Assembly: GCA_026119855.1 (NCBI GenBank) | Contig: JAOWBW010001040.1 | Coordinates: forward strand, 413,228 to 477,227 | Length of the DNA stretch: 64,000 nt | Direction: 5' to 3' | Source: Campanula takesimana | Taxonomy: Eukaryota > Streptophyta > Magnoliopsida > Asterales > Campanulaceae | Part shown: positions 52,253 through 63,338 of the stretch, piece after piece | Numbering within the stretch: the stretch's first letter is position 1 | How the letters are laid out: each line of letters opens with the position of its first letter | Made by a program: the position numbers and the translations under genes | The notes under the pieces: generated by a model | The model's input: the letters and a program-made list of their open reading frames with translations, nothing else | What the model was told of the DNA's origin: nothing | Databases searched by the model: none

Positions 52253-54273
52253 CCACTCTCATCCATTTCAAAAAGGAGAGACACAAAAACAAAAAGAAAA
52301 AAAAACCATACCATCCTCCACTCTCATTCTCTCTCAACAAGAACACCACCACCACACCATCACCACACACCACTCATACACCACCCCTACACCACCCATA
52401 AATCACCAAACAAACCACAAAAAACACATCAAAGCCAAAACTTTGATCAAACACAAAGCAAAAAGAAAAGAAAAAGTCTTCCCTTGGTTGACAAAGGGAG
52501 CACCCATAATCTCAAAAGCTAGGTAAAACTCTATGTAAACCTTGGCTCTTTAGATATGTAAGCAATATTGGGAGTGGTTTGGAACCTAGTCAAATAATGA
52601 CTAGGTTTCCTTCATCTTCCATGTTTTTTTTAGCTTTGTAAAGCTTTGTTTATGTATATAAATGATGATCATGTGATGCTAATACTCAGTTTATTATGTT
52701 TATATATGTTCATAATAGTCATAATATTCATATGCTTTAATTTGTGTATGAAAATCTTCATGTTTCTCTCAAAGGGCGTAAATCTGCCCTCTTTGGCTTT
52801 CCTTCATGATCATGCATGTGAAAATCATTATTTGTTGAGAAATAGCTCTTGGATAATGTTGTTAACATGTTAAATATCAAAGTCCTTGAGTTTCATGCCT
52901 TGGTTTGAAGATATAGTAGTGTTTTGAGGTCTATAATCATGCCTCATATAATCAGTTTTTACTTTCTGTATAGAGTCTTGATTTTGATGAGGTTGTAAAT
53001 CCATCTTAGAGTGGTTTTCTGGTTTAAAAGAACAAATGTTGTTCATAGCATGTTGAAATATATGATCCTAAAGTTTCATGTTCAGATTCCATGCCTAGAT
53101 CATATTTTCATGCATAAATTTGGGTCTCGGTGATTCTGAGTTGTTTATTCACTGTGGTACCTTGCTGTGTTCTTAGGCTTCAAACTTGATGAAAACTAAT
53201 TTTCTGGACAAATATCAAAACATGGATTTTGTTCTACACAAATTCAGGATGATTATTATATTTTTTATACATTTTTTTGATCAATAGAAGTGCTCTTTAA
53301 AACATATGTTTCAAACTCAAAAATTCAGATTCTGCACTTCCAGTTTCTGACATTGAAATGTCAGAAACCTTTTGAACCACTACAACTCATCCTATGAACT
53401 CCAAATTTTGGTATCTTCATGTTTTATGCGTGGTATTCAACTTTTTTTATTTGGGTTTTGTCAGATTCCCAAGCTAAGATGGTGAAAATTGGTGATAAAC
53501 ATGCTAAGGTTTCTGTTTGCCTTGTCTGGGCTGAATTTTGTGATCAACTTTATTGCATGTGTTTGGGGCCTAAACTTAGTCCAAAAAGTCTACAAAAACT
53601 ACCTTGTGATCCCTAATATTCAGGGATTAACCCCCAATTTTTAGTTTTGGAATCGGATTGATTTTAGGATAGGTACGACGGCTCGGGGACGGAAAGTGTC
53701 ACCGAAATCAACAAAAGCACCGTCGAGGATATTTATTATTATTTGTGGGATTTGTCTCCCCTATTTTTTGTATATGTGTAATTGTGTAATATCCCCTCCC
53801 GTGGATGTATTATTGCTTGATATGATCAAAACCATTCTTGAAAACCAATCGGGTAATCCACTCAAACCGAGTTCCCGGTTGTGAATAAAAATGAAACTTC
53901 CTAGAATAGGAAGACCTCCATATATATTTCATCACCATTTTTTGGTAGGGCATAAAATCCAAATTAAAAGGCATAAAATTGAATATAAGTGGCACGCATA
54001 TAGAGACCATCACGGGCGAGAAGAGTGCCTAACCCCTTCTCTTCTCGTAACTTAGCCCCCGAACCCATTTTCTCAAAAAAGGTTTTTTCTTCATTTTTCC
54101 TAAAATCAAAATGAGGTGGCGACTCTTGCAATCAAATCACAGCATCAAGAGGAAACCATTGTGTGAGAACCGAGCGCATTTCCGAAAGCGCATCAGCACG
54201 AGACGGGCGCGAACCGCTTTCACGGGCGGTCATTTCGCGGTGATCCGATCATCTCGGGCGCGGGCTCTCACAG

Positions 54274-54292
54274 TGGCGACTCTGCTGGGGAG
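54274..54292 (+). other. Primer binding site of element C (tRNA-Arg type)
   Basis: TGGCGACTCTGCTGGGGAG, one base after the LTR end; identical to the PBS of E0. Confidence 0.85.
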
Positions 54293-55268
54293 TTGTTTTA
54301 AAGTGGGCTAGACTCTAAATCTTTGTGTGTGCCTTGCTTTATGTGCCTTACTTGGGGTGTATATATCTGTGCCCTAACCTCTGTTTTGCAGGGGCGTTTT
54401 TTCGCTTATCTTATTTGTATATATATATATATGCATTGCGTGGTGAGTGATTCCCCAAAAAAGGGGTAAAACAAGTAAAAAAGGAAAAAAAGGTTTTTCT
54501 TGTTTTCTTTACGTGCTTTCAAAATGATTTTTCGAACTCATAGATACCTCACACACATGCACGTTTTTTGAAAAGCGTCTTAGAATCTCAAACCCGAGAC
54601 GGTAAAACCTGGGGCATAAGGGAGCTCACTTGACTTCCCCATAGGATCAACTGTATACTGTTTCCCCCTTAGCAGCGCCTACGGTCGCTGTGATGGTGTA
54701 AGCCAAGCTTCAAAAGCCGAAATGCGATGTCCATATTCTTTCGAAAATAACACGTCACAGACTTCATGTCGGTTTTTGTCTAAACAATTTTACTTCAATC
54801 CTATGAATTCCCAAAAGGTTATAATCGACCTCAATTGTGGATATCATGTTGAAATTCTTGGATTGACTTGAAATTGTCAAGACCCTCACATAGACCGTAA
54901 CCGAATGGTGGATCCCAGAAAGAGTATAGGCCCTTCGCTAGGGGCTCGGACGGCCAATAGTACAGTACAGGTGAAAAATGTTGGTCCTATACTTTGGAGA
55001 TGGTATCCACTATTCCAAGATTCATGCAGAAACATGTCAAAATAAAGCAAGTGCTTATCCGGCATTATAGGATTGATTTTGATTTTTGAACTCCTTTTGA
55101 ATCAAACTCGAAAAATCTCGATCCTTTTCACTCTCTAATCAGCCCTAAACACCATCCCTTTCAGATACTCTAAGCCTGGCATCTACTTGGAAAGGGGGAG
55201 CTAGAAACAGTAAGGGGAGGTTGATCCGAGTTGCCGAAACAGTGCCTGTAACCGAAGAAGCTATTGCA
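54293..55268 (+). other. Untranslated leader of element C
   Basis: No credible gene. Contains a TA run near 54418-54432 and A-rich runs near 54478-54490. In-frame sequence upstream of gag is open from 55221 but has no ATG until 55269. Confidence 0.6.
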
Positions 55269-56830
55269 ATGGCCCAGGAAGGAAATGAGGAAGCCTATGT
55301 GCCGTCACCAGGTCTTCAAGCATGGTTGGAGCAGAATGTGTTAGGTCAGATGAGGATTCAGCAAGATGAGCTACTGGCTACACTTGTGCAGATGCAAAAT
55401 CAGAATAGTAATGGGGCTCCCAATGGCAACCCCAACAGAAATCCCAATGGCGATCCGAACGTTAATCAGACCAAAAATGGGGTTCCCAATCCTAATCCCA
55501 ATGGCAATACAGGTCCCAATGGAAGTGGCATCCCTACCATCAACTTGAATCCTATTGGTAGCAACACCATCGGCCAGAGTCATCACCAGAACATCCCTCC
55601 TCAGGGTAATGTGGCTCATCCAGACTTCAGTGGCACTCACCAGCCCTTCATCCTGAATCCAGCAAATTTTGCTGTGCATCCGTCTCAGTATCCGCCTGAT
55701 CATAATGCCTTTGCTCAGTATATGCAGACTCTGTATCCGAATCAGCAGCCCAACGCTTATGGTGCGTTTGCTAGCGGTGCCTCTAAGATTAATCAAGGAA
55801 CTTCCCAGGGGCAAGATCCTAACCTAGTCCGCCAAATGGAAGCGTTCTACAAGGGTGTCCCATATGTACCCCTTACTAAAGCTGAGATTGAAATGAGCGA
55901 AATGAAAGAAATTTTGAGAAAGGTCATGAATAAAGGGGAGTTTTCTGCAGATTCCTTGAAATTATCTCCATTTGCTGTTCTGCCTCCTAAATTCAAAATG
56001 CCCGATGTGGAGAAATTTGACGGTACAGGTTGCCCAATGGCCCACCTGAAATCTTACGCTCATGCAATGCAGTCTCATGGGGCTAATGTTGGTGCGATGG
56101 CCTCCAACTTCCATCTGACTTTGGTAGGAGCCGCTAAGCAGTGGTTTATGACTGTGGATGCCAATCTGATTGATAATTGGGGGAAGCTCGTGGATGAATT
56201 CCAGAAGCGATACAAAGATAACTCCAACTGGGAGAAGAGCCGTCGTGACCTCGATTCGTGTGCTCAGCGTGAGAAGGAATCCTTTTCTGAATTTGCAAGT
56301 AGGTGGAGGAAGAAAGTTACTCAAACTCTGGAGAGGCCTGACAGTGCCGAGCAAACTCGTATTTTCCTTAAGAATCATCAGCCGGTGTATGCAGATAAGA
56401 TGAAATATCTCCCGTTTCCAGATTTTGCTTCTATTCTTGATGTGGGTTCTCGTATTGACGAAGATGTCCGAACTGGGGTGATCAAGCTAGATTCTTCTCC
56501 TAGCTCCTACAGATTCCGATCCGCTGCTAAAGCCCCGGCACCAGTTGTGAACAATGTTGCCATGACCCCTGCTCCTTTTTGGAACAGCAATGTGGGACCA
56601 AGCCGGAGCAGCTACAATAGGGAACCTCCGTGTTATAATCAATACGGGTCTGTGAACTCTATCACCGATCAGCGAAGGAATGGTGGAAATCGGAGAGATC
56701 GCCATTTTGATAAATTCAGTGCTCCATTGTCTACTATCTTTCAAGGATTGGTCGCCCAAGGAGTACTAAAGCCGATAGAAGGATACCGCCCGCCTAATCC
56801 GCCTCCTAAGAATTGGGATGCAAGTAAAAT
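55269..56830 (+). CDS. Gag of element C
   Basis: First in-frame ATG gives MAQEGNEEAYVPSPGLQAWL. An asparagine/proline-rich low-complexity stretch (about residues 45-170, runs of NPNGNPN type) precedes the capsid domain: PKFKMPDVEKFDGTGCPMAH, FHLTLVGAAKQWFM, FQKRYKDNSNWEKSRRDL, FASRWRKKVTQTLERPD. The same landmarks occur in the Gags of A and B. The frame passes out of register at an A-run near 56825-56828 and stops at 56870; the knuckle-like motif lies in the next frame. So this is either a one-base indel or a +1 shift site; in B the same regions are in one frame, which favours an indel. Capsid function may be kept, and RNA binding through the C-terminus lost. Confidence 0.87.
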
Positions 56831-57792
56831 ATTGTGCATACCACGTATCACCTGGTCATGCGACAAATGAATGTTGGAGTTTGAGACACACTCTGCAAGA
56901 TATGATAGACGATGGACTCATTCAGAAGCCGCCCCAACCAAATGTGGTGACTAATCCCTTGCCAGGGATCCATGTGATCGAGTTTGAAGGAAACTACTCA
57001 AGGACTAGTTTCATCGTTCCGAAGAAAGCTTTGAATTACACTGTAACTCCTGTTATCTCCGAAGATTTTGAATGCCATATGATCTCTTGGGATTCGATTT
57101 TGTCTAGTGCTAAAGCTGTTAAGGAGCAAAAGGCCCCTGTTAAAAAGGCCACTTGGGTTGGCGGAAATGTGAATCACCTCACTCGCTCGGGAAGAGCCTA
57201 TCAGCCTCCAAATCCCGAGGCAAGTGAATTGGGAAAGGATAAAGAAGAAGTCCCCGCTCAGAAAGAGAAGGTCACCGAGAACCCGGTCTTGACCCAGTTA
57301 AAGAAAACCCAGGCTAATATATCCATTTGGGGTTTGCTCTCGTCTTCACAGGAGCACCGAGACGTGTTGGTTAAAGCTCTTGCTCAAGCTGTCATCCCGA
57401 TCGAGACTTCTCCCAATGACCTTGTCCACATGATCGGCAACATTCATTTTGGGAATATCATCACTTTTACCGATCTCGATGCACCAAAAATTTTGTTTGC
57501 AAAGTTGAAGGGATATTTTGTTTTCAAAGTTGAAGATGTCGCGTATGTTATGCCTTTTGAGCCAGTTATTGGCATTAATGAAAAGCCTCATGCTGGATGG
57601 GAAGTATTTGATAATATCAAGATGGTCGATGAAAACTTTGATGTGGGCAGTTCCTATAAGCAACTGGACCCGATTATTCCGTGGAATATTGATGAAGAAG
57701 ATGATGTCTTCGGGTTGTTTGAAGGAATTGGTCTTGAAGACGGATATGTGGTTATGATCGAAAATGGTAATTGTGAAGCTTATGACCGGTGA
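56818..57792 (+). pseudogene. Element C Gag C-terminus and pre-protease linker; protease core absent
   Basis: A second frame holding a Cx2Hx4Hx4C motif (CAYHVSPGHATNEC), then NHLTRSGRAYQPP, VLTQLKKTQANISIWGLL and NIITFTDLDAPK. These align one for one with B (VLTRSGQVHT, VLTQLKRTQANIYLWSLL, NVITFTDLDLPK). In B the protease with active site DNGS follows at once. In C the next sequence is a different stretch (FAKLKGYFVFKVEDVAYV, then an acidic tail) with no D-T/N-G motif and no LLGRPW. The protease therefore seems deleted at about 57490-57500. The frame ends at 57792, overlapping the next frame by four bases. Confidence 0.8.
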
Positions 57793-60700
57793 AGCACCTC
57801 AAGCCGGCAGTGGCACCACTTAATAACTGGTCCAGAACCACTGGCCCGCTCCGTCCTACTGACACTCTGGTGGAGCAGTTTGGTTATGTTCGCCCTGATG
57901 ACCCCGCTTTTGAACCCTTTGTGCTATCTAATGTTGTTTCCGGGACTCCCGAAGAGGATCTCACTGTCGAGGACCTCGACGCGGTCGCCGAGCTTGTACT
58001 CCCCTCTTTTGTGAATGAAGTTTCCTCTATTTCCGCTTACTCCTCGGTTGCCAATATTTTAAAAAATAATTTAACAAATGAAAATTTAACAACAACTAAA
58101 GTTAATCATGAATCTTTAAAAAACATAAGTCAAGATGAAAAAGACTATTTAATCGAGTTAAACAGGTTAGCAAAACAGCGTGGGGAACGAAAATTAGAAG
58201 CCTGTGGGGAAAATCTGTCTACCATCAATCTGGGGCTGAATGAAGAAGTCAAAGAAATGAAGATCGGGAGCTTCATGCAAGGGGCTGACAGGGAACAGCT
58301 GATCAGTTTACTCAAAGAATTTTTTGATGTGTTTGCCTGGTCGTATGAAGACATGACAGGGTTAGATCCGACGATCGTGGAACACCGAATTCCTACCTTT
58401 CCTGACGCCAAACCGGTCAAGCAGAAACTACGCAGAATCAAGCCGCAGTGGGCCCTTCAGGTTAAAGAGGAGATCGAGAGGCTGCTACAAGTAGGCTTCA
58501 TCCGAATTGTGGAGTATCCCCAATGGTTGTCCAATATGGTCACAGTTGAAAAGGCGAACGGCAAAGTTCGGATATGTGTTGATTTCAGAGACCTCAACAA
58601 GGCTTGCCCGAAGGATGATTTCCCGTTACAAAATATTGACATTTTGGTGGACTCGGTTGCAATGCACAAAGTGAAGTCGTTCGTTGATGGAATGGCGGGT
58701 TATAATCAAATTAAGATGGCAGTAGAAGATCAAGAGAAAACTTCCTTCATCACCCCGTGGGGGACGTTCTGCTATACTGTGATGCCTTTCGGTCTTAAAA
58801 ATGCCGGAACCACTTATCAAAGAGGTGCTACGACCCTTTTTCATGACATGATCCACAATGAGCTTGAAATCTACGTGGATGACATGATTGTGCACTCAGT
58901 TGAAGAAGGCGCTCAGCATCTGATTGACCTCAGAAAGTTCTTCGAAAGGTTGCGGAAGTACCACATGAAATTGAATCCTGCTAAATGCACATTCGGTACT
59001 GTCCGAGGCAAAGTCTTAGGTTTCTTGGTAACTGAAAAAAGGATTGAAGTCGACCCCGACAAAATAAAGGCCATCACAGAAATGCGTCAACCTCGAACTC
59101 AAAAAGAGGTGAAAGGTTTCTTGGGAAGGATTCAATACATTAGCAGATTCATAGGGCAGTTAACCATGATGTGTGAACCGCTCTTTAAGCTCCTAAAAAA
59201 GGACACCGATCGATCATGGGATGAAGAATGCCAGATTGCTTTTGAAAAGGTCAAAGAATACTTGACAAGCCCACCGGTCTTGGCGCCACCTCATTCGTAC
59301 AAACCCTTACGACTGTACCTAACAGTTACTGATACTGCAGTAGGAGCAATGCTTGCACAAGAAAAAGAGGACTCCTGGGTGGAAAGTGCCATCTATTTTG
59401 TTAGCAGAAAGCTACAAGGGAGTGAATTGAACTACTCAGCATTGGAAAAGGCATGTACTGGTTTGGTTTGGGTCTCGCAGCGATTAAAAATTTATCTGCA
59501 ATCCTTACCTGTCCAGATTATATCCCGAATGGATCCAGTGAAGTACATCCTCGAAAGACCAACCATGTCCAATCGAGTGGCCAAGTGGGCTTTTATCTTA
59601 AGCGAGTTTGATATGACTTACGCAACGCCTAAGTCCATTAAAGGAAGGGTGATAGCAGACCAGCTTGCAGATTTGGCTCTTGATCTTGAGCCCGGACCAG
59701 AAGCTCAGTTTCCCGATGAAGGGATCTACACTGTTGATTGTTCGGAGAATAAGTGGCAACTCTTCTTTGATGGGGCTGCTAACAAGAGAGGTTTCGGAAT
59801 TGGAATCTTGCTCATTGATCCAAGTGATGCGTACACGCCCATTGCTATCCGGTTAGACTTCGACTGTTCGAATAACACAGCAGAGTATGAGGCTTGCATC
59901 GCCGGCCTGGGAGAAGCGTTAAATCGAGGGGTCAAAGAAATTGAAGTGTTCGGGGACTCCGCCTTGATCATCAATCAGGTCGAGGGAAAATGGAAAATCC
60001 TGGATCCAAGACTACAGCAGTATCATATTCGACTGGTAGCGCTCACAGAACGCTTCTCAGATATCTCATTCCATTATCTCCCAAGGTACCGAAACAGATT
60101 CGCAGATGCATTGGCTACCCTAGCCTCCATCATGGAATTCCCTGCAGATGTTATGGTAAAGCCGTTTGTGGTTAGTAAGAGATCAATCCCAGCCTACTGC
60201 CTGGATATTGAGCTAGAAAGCGAAGAGAATGAAGAACCGTGGTATACAGACGTATGGAATGTGCTCAGGAATGGGACCTACCCTCCAGAAAGGGACAAAA
60301 GGGCAAGGATTGCAATGCGCAGATGGGCCTCCCAATTTGTGATTTTCGGAGATCAGTTGTACAAAAGGTATCATCACGGACCAAATTTGCTCTGTGTAGA
60401 TAAGACTGAGGCGAATAGAATCATGGATGAAATCCATGGGGGATTGTGTGGACCCCACATGAATGGGCACATGCTCGCTAAGAAGATAGTGAGGCAAGGG
60501 TACTACTGGACCACGATGGAAAAGGATTGTATGATGAAAGTGCGAACCTGTGATCAGTGTCAGCGGTACGCTAGTCTACAACATCTGCCGCCACACGTTC
60601 TTTATCAATCAACTGCTCCTTGGCCTTTCTCCACATGGGGGATAGATGTTATTGGTCAGGTCAAACCGAAAGGTTCGGGTGGGCAAGAATACGTGCTCGT

Positions 60701-61124
60701 AGCTATCGATTACTTCACCAAGTGGGTTGAGGCCGCTGCTTACAAAGTTTTGAATGCCAAGAAGGTAGCCGAGTTCATTCGTACCAACATTTTCTACAGA
60801 TATGGGGTCCCTTATGAGATGATCTCAGATAATGGAACTCACTTTGAAGGGGAAGTCAACCGATTGCTTGACGAATTCCGGGTGGTCAGACACAAGTCAT
60901 CCCCCTATCGACCCCAAGCCAATGGAGCGGTAGAAGCGGCGAACAAAACCCTGGAGAACATCATTAGAAAGATGGCTATCACTGGAAAAGATTGGTCCGA
61001 GAAGCTGCCTTTAGCCTTGTGGGGATACCGCACATCTGTTCGGACACCGACTGGGGCTACTCCTTATTCACTTGCATATGGCATGGAAGCAGTTCTCCCG
61101 ATTGAGCTTGAAATCCCTCTATGA
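57789..61124 (+). CDS. Element C RT-RNase H-aRNase H-integrase (1111 codons)
   Basis: Open from 57789 without an initiating ATG, as expected for part of a polyprotein. After a 150-residue linker, RT runs from about residue 200 (VKQKLRRIKPQW, RICVDFRDLNKACPK, MAGYNQIKMA) with active site YVDD at residues 362-365. The first RNase H lies near 505-610 (LYLTVTDTAVGAM). The second, aRNH-type RNase H (about 655-790) keeps its acidic residues in FFDGAANKRG, NTAEYEACIAG, FGDSALIINQV and NRFADALA. Integrase has the HHCC finger (GPHMNGHM, CDQCQRYAS) and core D, D, E in WGIDVIGQV, ISDNGTHFEG (D at 1014) and NGAVEAANKTLE (E at 1049). A premature TGA at 61122 follows a one-base change near 61117. This is the best preserved enzyme block in the window and could act on other elements only if expressed and processed. 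Confidence 0.9.
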   Translation: MKHLKPAVAPLNNWSRTTGPLRPTDTLVEQFGYVRPDDPAFEPFVLSNVVSGTPEEDLTVEDLDAVAELVLPSFVNEVSSISAYSSVANILKNNLTNENLTTTKVNHESLKNISQDEKDYLIELNRLAKQRGERKLEACGENLSTINLGLNEEVKEMKIGSFMQGADREQLISLLKEFFDVFAWSYEDMTGLDPTIVEHRIPTFPDAKPVKQKLRRIKPQWALQVKEEIERLLQVGFIRIVEYPQWLSNMVTVEKANGKVRICVDFRDLNKACPKDDFPLQNIDILVDSVAMHKVKSFVDGMAGYNQIKMAVEDQEKTSFITPWGTFCYTVMPFGLKNAGTTYQRGATTLFHDMIHNELEIYVDDMIVHSVEEGAQHLIDLRKFFERLRKYHMKLNPAKCTFGTVRGKVLGFLVTEKRIEVDPDKIKAITEMRQPRTQKEVKGFLGRIQYISRFIGQLTMMCEPLFKLLKKDTDRSWDEECQIAFEKVKEYLTSPPVLAPPHSYKPLRLYLTVTDTAVGAMLAQEKEDSWVESAIYFVSRKLQGSELNYSALEKACTGLVWVSQRLKIYLQSLPVQIISRMDPVKYILERPTMSNRVAKWAFILSEFDMTYATPKSIKGRVIADQLADLALDLEPGPEAQFPDEGIYTVDCSENKWQLFFDGAANKRGFGIGILLIDPSDAYTPIAIRLDFDCSNNTAEYEACIAGLGEALNRGVKEIEVFGDSALIINQVEGKWKILDPRLQQYHIRLVALTERFSDISFHYLPRYRNRFADALATLASIMEFPADVMVKPFVVSKRSIPAYCLDIELESEENEEPWYTDVWNVLRNGTYPPERDKRARIAMRRWASQFVIFGDQLYKRYHHGPNLLCVDKTEANRIMDEIHGGLCGPHMNGHMLAKKIVRQGYYWTTMEKDCMMKVRTCDQCQRYASLQHLPPHVLYQSTAPWPFSTWGIDVIGQVKPKGSGGQEYVLVAIDYFTKWVEAAAYKVLNAKKVAEFIRTNIFYRYGVPYEMISDNGTHFEGEVNRLLDEFRVVRHKSSPYRPQANGAVEAANKTLENIIRKMAITGKDWSEKLPLALWGYRTSVRTPTGATPYSLAYGMEAVLPIELEIPL

Positions 61125-61483
61125 GAGTGCTACTTGAGAATCAAGTGTCTGAAGTTGATTGGTTACAAAGTCGCCATGAAGAGTTAGCATTGCTCGATGA
61201 AAAGCGGTTGTTGGCCCTTGAGCACAATCGTGCGTACCAGCGCAGAATTGCCAGAGCATTTAACAAGAAAGTGAAAGACCGCAATATCAAAATGGGAGAT
61301 CTTGTGCTGCGAGAAAAGCCACCAAGTTATGTCGACCCCCGAGGGAAATGGAAGTCTCCGTGGTTGGGCCCCTACATTGTCAAGAAGATACAGTCTGGTG
61401 GAGCCGTGTTCCTGCAAACTGAATTTGGAGAAGACCTTGTTCAGCCCTGCAACCTCAGCAAATTGAAGAAGTATTATGCGTAG
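61121..61483 (+). CDS. Element C integrase C-terminal domain, split off by a frameshift
   Basis: Continues the integrase in another frame: LLENQVSEVDWLQSRHEELALLDEKR (seen in two parts), then an SH3-like fold (KMGDLVLREKPPSY, GKWKSPWLGPYIVKK, LQTEFGEDL). Ends NLSKLKKYYA. B has the equivalent region in frame with its integrase core (VDWLRSRHDELALLDERR), which shows C's split is a defect. No chromodomain, as usual for Tat. Confidence 0.85.
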   Translation: MRVLLENQVSEVDWLQSRHEELALLDEKRLLALEHNRAYQRRIARAFNKKVKDRNIKMGDLVLREKPPSYVDPRGKWKSPWLGPYIVKKIQSGGAVFLQTEFGEDLVQPCNLSKLKKYYA

Positions 61484-61513
61484 AAGACGCAGAGATTTGT
61501 GTTTCCTCGAGTC

Positions 61514-61516
<3 letters not shown>

Positions 61517-61545
<29 letters not shown>
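61517..61545 (+). repeat. A29 tract after the integrase stop
   Basis: An uninterrupted A-run 30 bp past the stop codon. A and B have A-tracts at the same place relative to motif M1, so this looks like a conserved part of the post-coding module, not an insertion scar. Confidence 0.6.
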
Positions 61546-61546
<1 letters not shown>

Positions 61547-61562
61547 CGCAAAAGACAGCCCC

Positions 61563-61596
61563 CCTAGAGGTGAAAACCCGAAAGGGCAGTTCTAGG
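61563..61596 (+). ncRNA. Candidate hairpin motif M1 after pol in element C
   Basis: CCTAGA/TCTAGG outer stem around GAAAACCC-GAAA-GGGC; followed by AAAAAACAGG. Matches the copies in A (5704) and B (41981). Confidence 0.55.
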
Positions 61597-61637
61597 TTAA
61601 AAAACAGGAGGCGCGCAAAATTTCATGTAACTGTGTC

Positions 61638-61693
61638 GAACTACGTTGACCTGAGCCTCTAAAGAGGAACGTAGGCAACCTTCGGGTCCGGTC
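61638..61693 (+). ncRNA. Candidate structured RNA motif M2 after pol in element C
   Basis: GAACTACGTTGACCTGAG, inner stem CCTCT/AGAGG around a 2-base loop, AACGTAGGCAACC, end GGGTCCGGTC. The most regular copy of the five. Confidence 0.58.
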
Positions 61694-61837
61694 ATTAAAA
61701 GTAAAGAAAGCTTTTTATTCCCACGTTGAACTTGCAAACATTACATTCAAAAGGAAAAACAAACACAACAAACTTTGAAATAAAAACACATCATCTTGGC
61801 GTGGCAACCAAGGATTAAAGCGAAAATAACTGAAACT

Positions 61838-63252
61838 TTATTCAGGGACTGAGACGATCGAACACGTTCGGATAAGGACCCGTCGAGCTTTCTCCCCTTT
61901 GATTCTCAGAGTTCGTTGCATCAGGCTGGGTGTTCCTTGAAGTTGAGCCGGATCATTTCTGCGGCGTCCGGATCGATGACCGCTGCGTGGTTGACTCCCG
62001 CCAATCTGATTCTGGAAAACTGTCGGCCCTGTTATCTGGGAATAGTAATCCCCAGACAGAATTTCTGGACCTACGAGCTCCAGTACCAAAGCTGCAATGG
62101 TAGCGGTTTCTTCAGCAATTTGAGGGCCCAACACTCAAGATATTCCAAAGTGGGTTCATAAAATGTGTCCCCTTCACCCCGGCGCCTGCCTCGACCGATG
62201 TGTGCACCATTCTGATACCAAACCTCTTTGATCAAGTTGCATATGTTGGTACTCACCGGCAAATTATCTGTGATGGGAAGGTCAGAAAAGGGGATCCCTT
62301 GGACTTGTCCGAATGGCGAGCCACCCGTTGGCCCAAGTAGAAAGTGGTGGAGCGAAGCCCAGCCAGCCAGATGAAGGAATGACCGCACTCGTAATGAGAT
62401 ACCTGCTCAAACCCCAATGCGGAGGCACCCACGTGATGTCTGCCGATGTGATCCGCCAAAAGTGTCAAACCCACTCCTTGACGGTAGTGCAGTTTTGCCT
62501 TATAAACCTCGCCTTGGAAGCATAGAAGGGGTATAGTCTGGATTCGACACCGGCCGAATGATCTTGAGATGCTCCTGAAGCCAGATCTGCAATAGAATGG
62601 GGCTGCCCGACGTGAAAGCATCACCTCTGGGATAGTAGCCGTCCAGCCCATGCAAAGTCTCAGCAGCCAAGAGGACAGTCATCACGTTGCCGGCACCACG
62701 CTTGCAAGAATCAACGATGTCCACCATCCTTGAGTCGATGAAGCCATCGTAAGAAACGAAAAACATCTCTGCAAATAGGCACATAACCAAGGCAAAGTCC
62801 CTACGGTCGGAGTACACCGGGTTATGAGGGTCAGCCTCGCCAAAGAGTTCGGGGAAGCAAGTAATGTCAAGGTGGGTCCCATGAAGGAGAACCCTTGAGA
62901 AGTCAATATCAAAGCCGAAGGTTTCAATGAGCCACCGAGCAGGTGTCCTGCGGGAAGTGGGCACCATGGCCTCGCCGTAAATGGTATTGCCTGTAATGGC
63001 GCAGAATTCCTCAAAGGTGGGACACAGTTCGTCTTGATTGAAATTGAACAAGTGGGTCCGGGTTGACCAGAAAACAGAAGCACCGCGGATCATCTCCCAC
63101 TGAATGGGAAGCTTCCTCAGAGTAAAGAGCAACTTGAAATGATAGTTTTCTTCTAGCACCGCTCGTACATTATTTGGGTATGAATTCACCCAGCAGTCGA
63201 GTCCTACCCGGTATTCTTCGATGTTAACCAGGGTTTGGCCAAGATTAGCCAT
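61838..63252 (-). pseudogene. Antisense extra ORF of element C (DUF7745 / plant mobile domain-like)
   Basis: Opposite to gag-pol. The first ATG is at 63252 (MANLGQTLVNIEEYRVG). The N-terminal 251 residues (to 62500) are intact: KLPIQWEMIRGASVFWST, ELCPTFEEFCAITGN, AETLHGLDGYYPRGDAF, SGSPILLQIWLQEHL. These match B's antisense ORF in order and spacing. After 62500 the reading is spread over other frames down to 61838 (GVGLTLLADHIGRHHV, VWYQNGAHIGRGRRR, RVLIRTCSIVSV), so at least two frameshifts are present. A TATA box lies 87 bp upstream of the ATG. Function unknown; related host proteins are plant mobile-domain proteins, and the domain may be a capture in either direction. Confidence 0.72.
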
Positions 63253-63338
63253 TTTAGAAGGGAAATGAGCTAAAGGATGCAAAGCAGGAAAGAAGGAGAA
63301 GTTGGTTGGTGTGAGAAATAAGAAGAGCTCCCCCTCCC

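Larger units (their letters stand above)
51291..54272 (+). repeat. 5' LTR of element C
   Basis: TGTAGATACCC ... GGGCTCTCACA, 2982 bp, starting inside A' repeats and ending one base before a tRNA-Arg PBS. It contains a triplicated block (51545-52150), a TATA box at 52244, and a PBS-like TGGCGACTCT at 54117-54126. The left border cannot be confirmed against a second LTR. Confidence 0.78.

Noticed and set aside
57789..61124. Host gene or exogenous virus
   Set aside because: Domain order RT-RNase H-RNase H-integrase, a tRNA-Arg primer site and an LTR identify a Tat retrotransposon; no envelope or movement protein is seen.
61517..61545. Poly(A) tail of a processed pseudogene or SINE
   Set aside because: It follows integrase within element C, and A and B have A-tracts at the same relative place; no target duplication flanks it.
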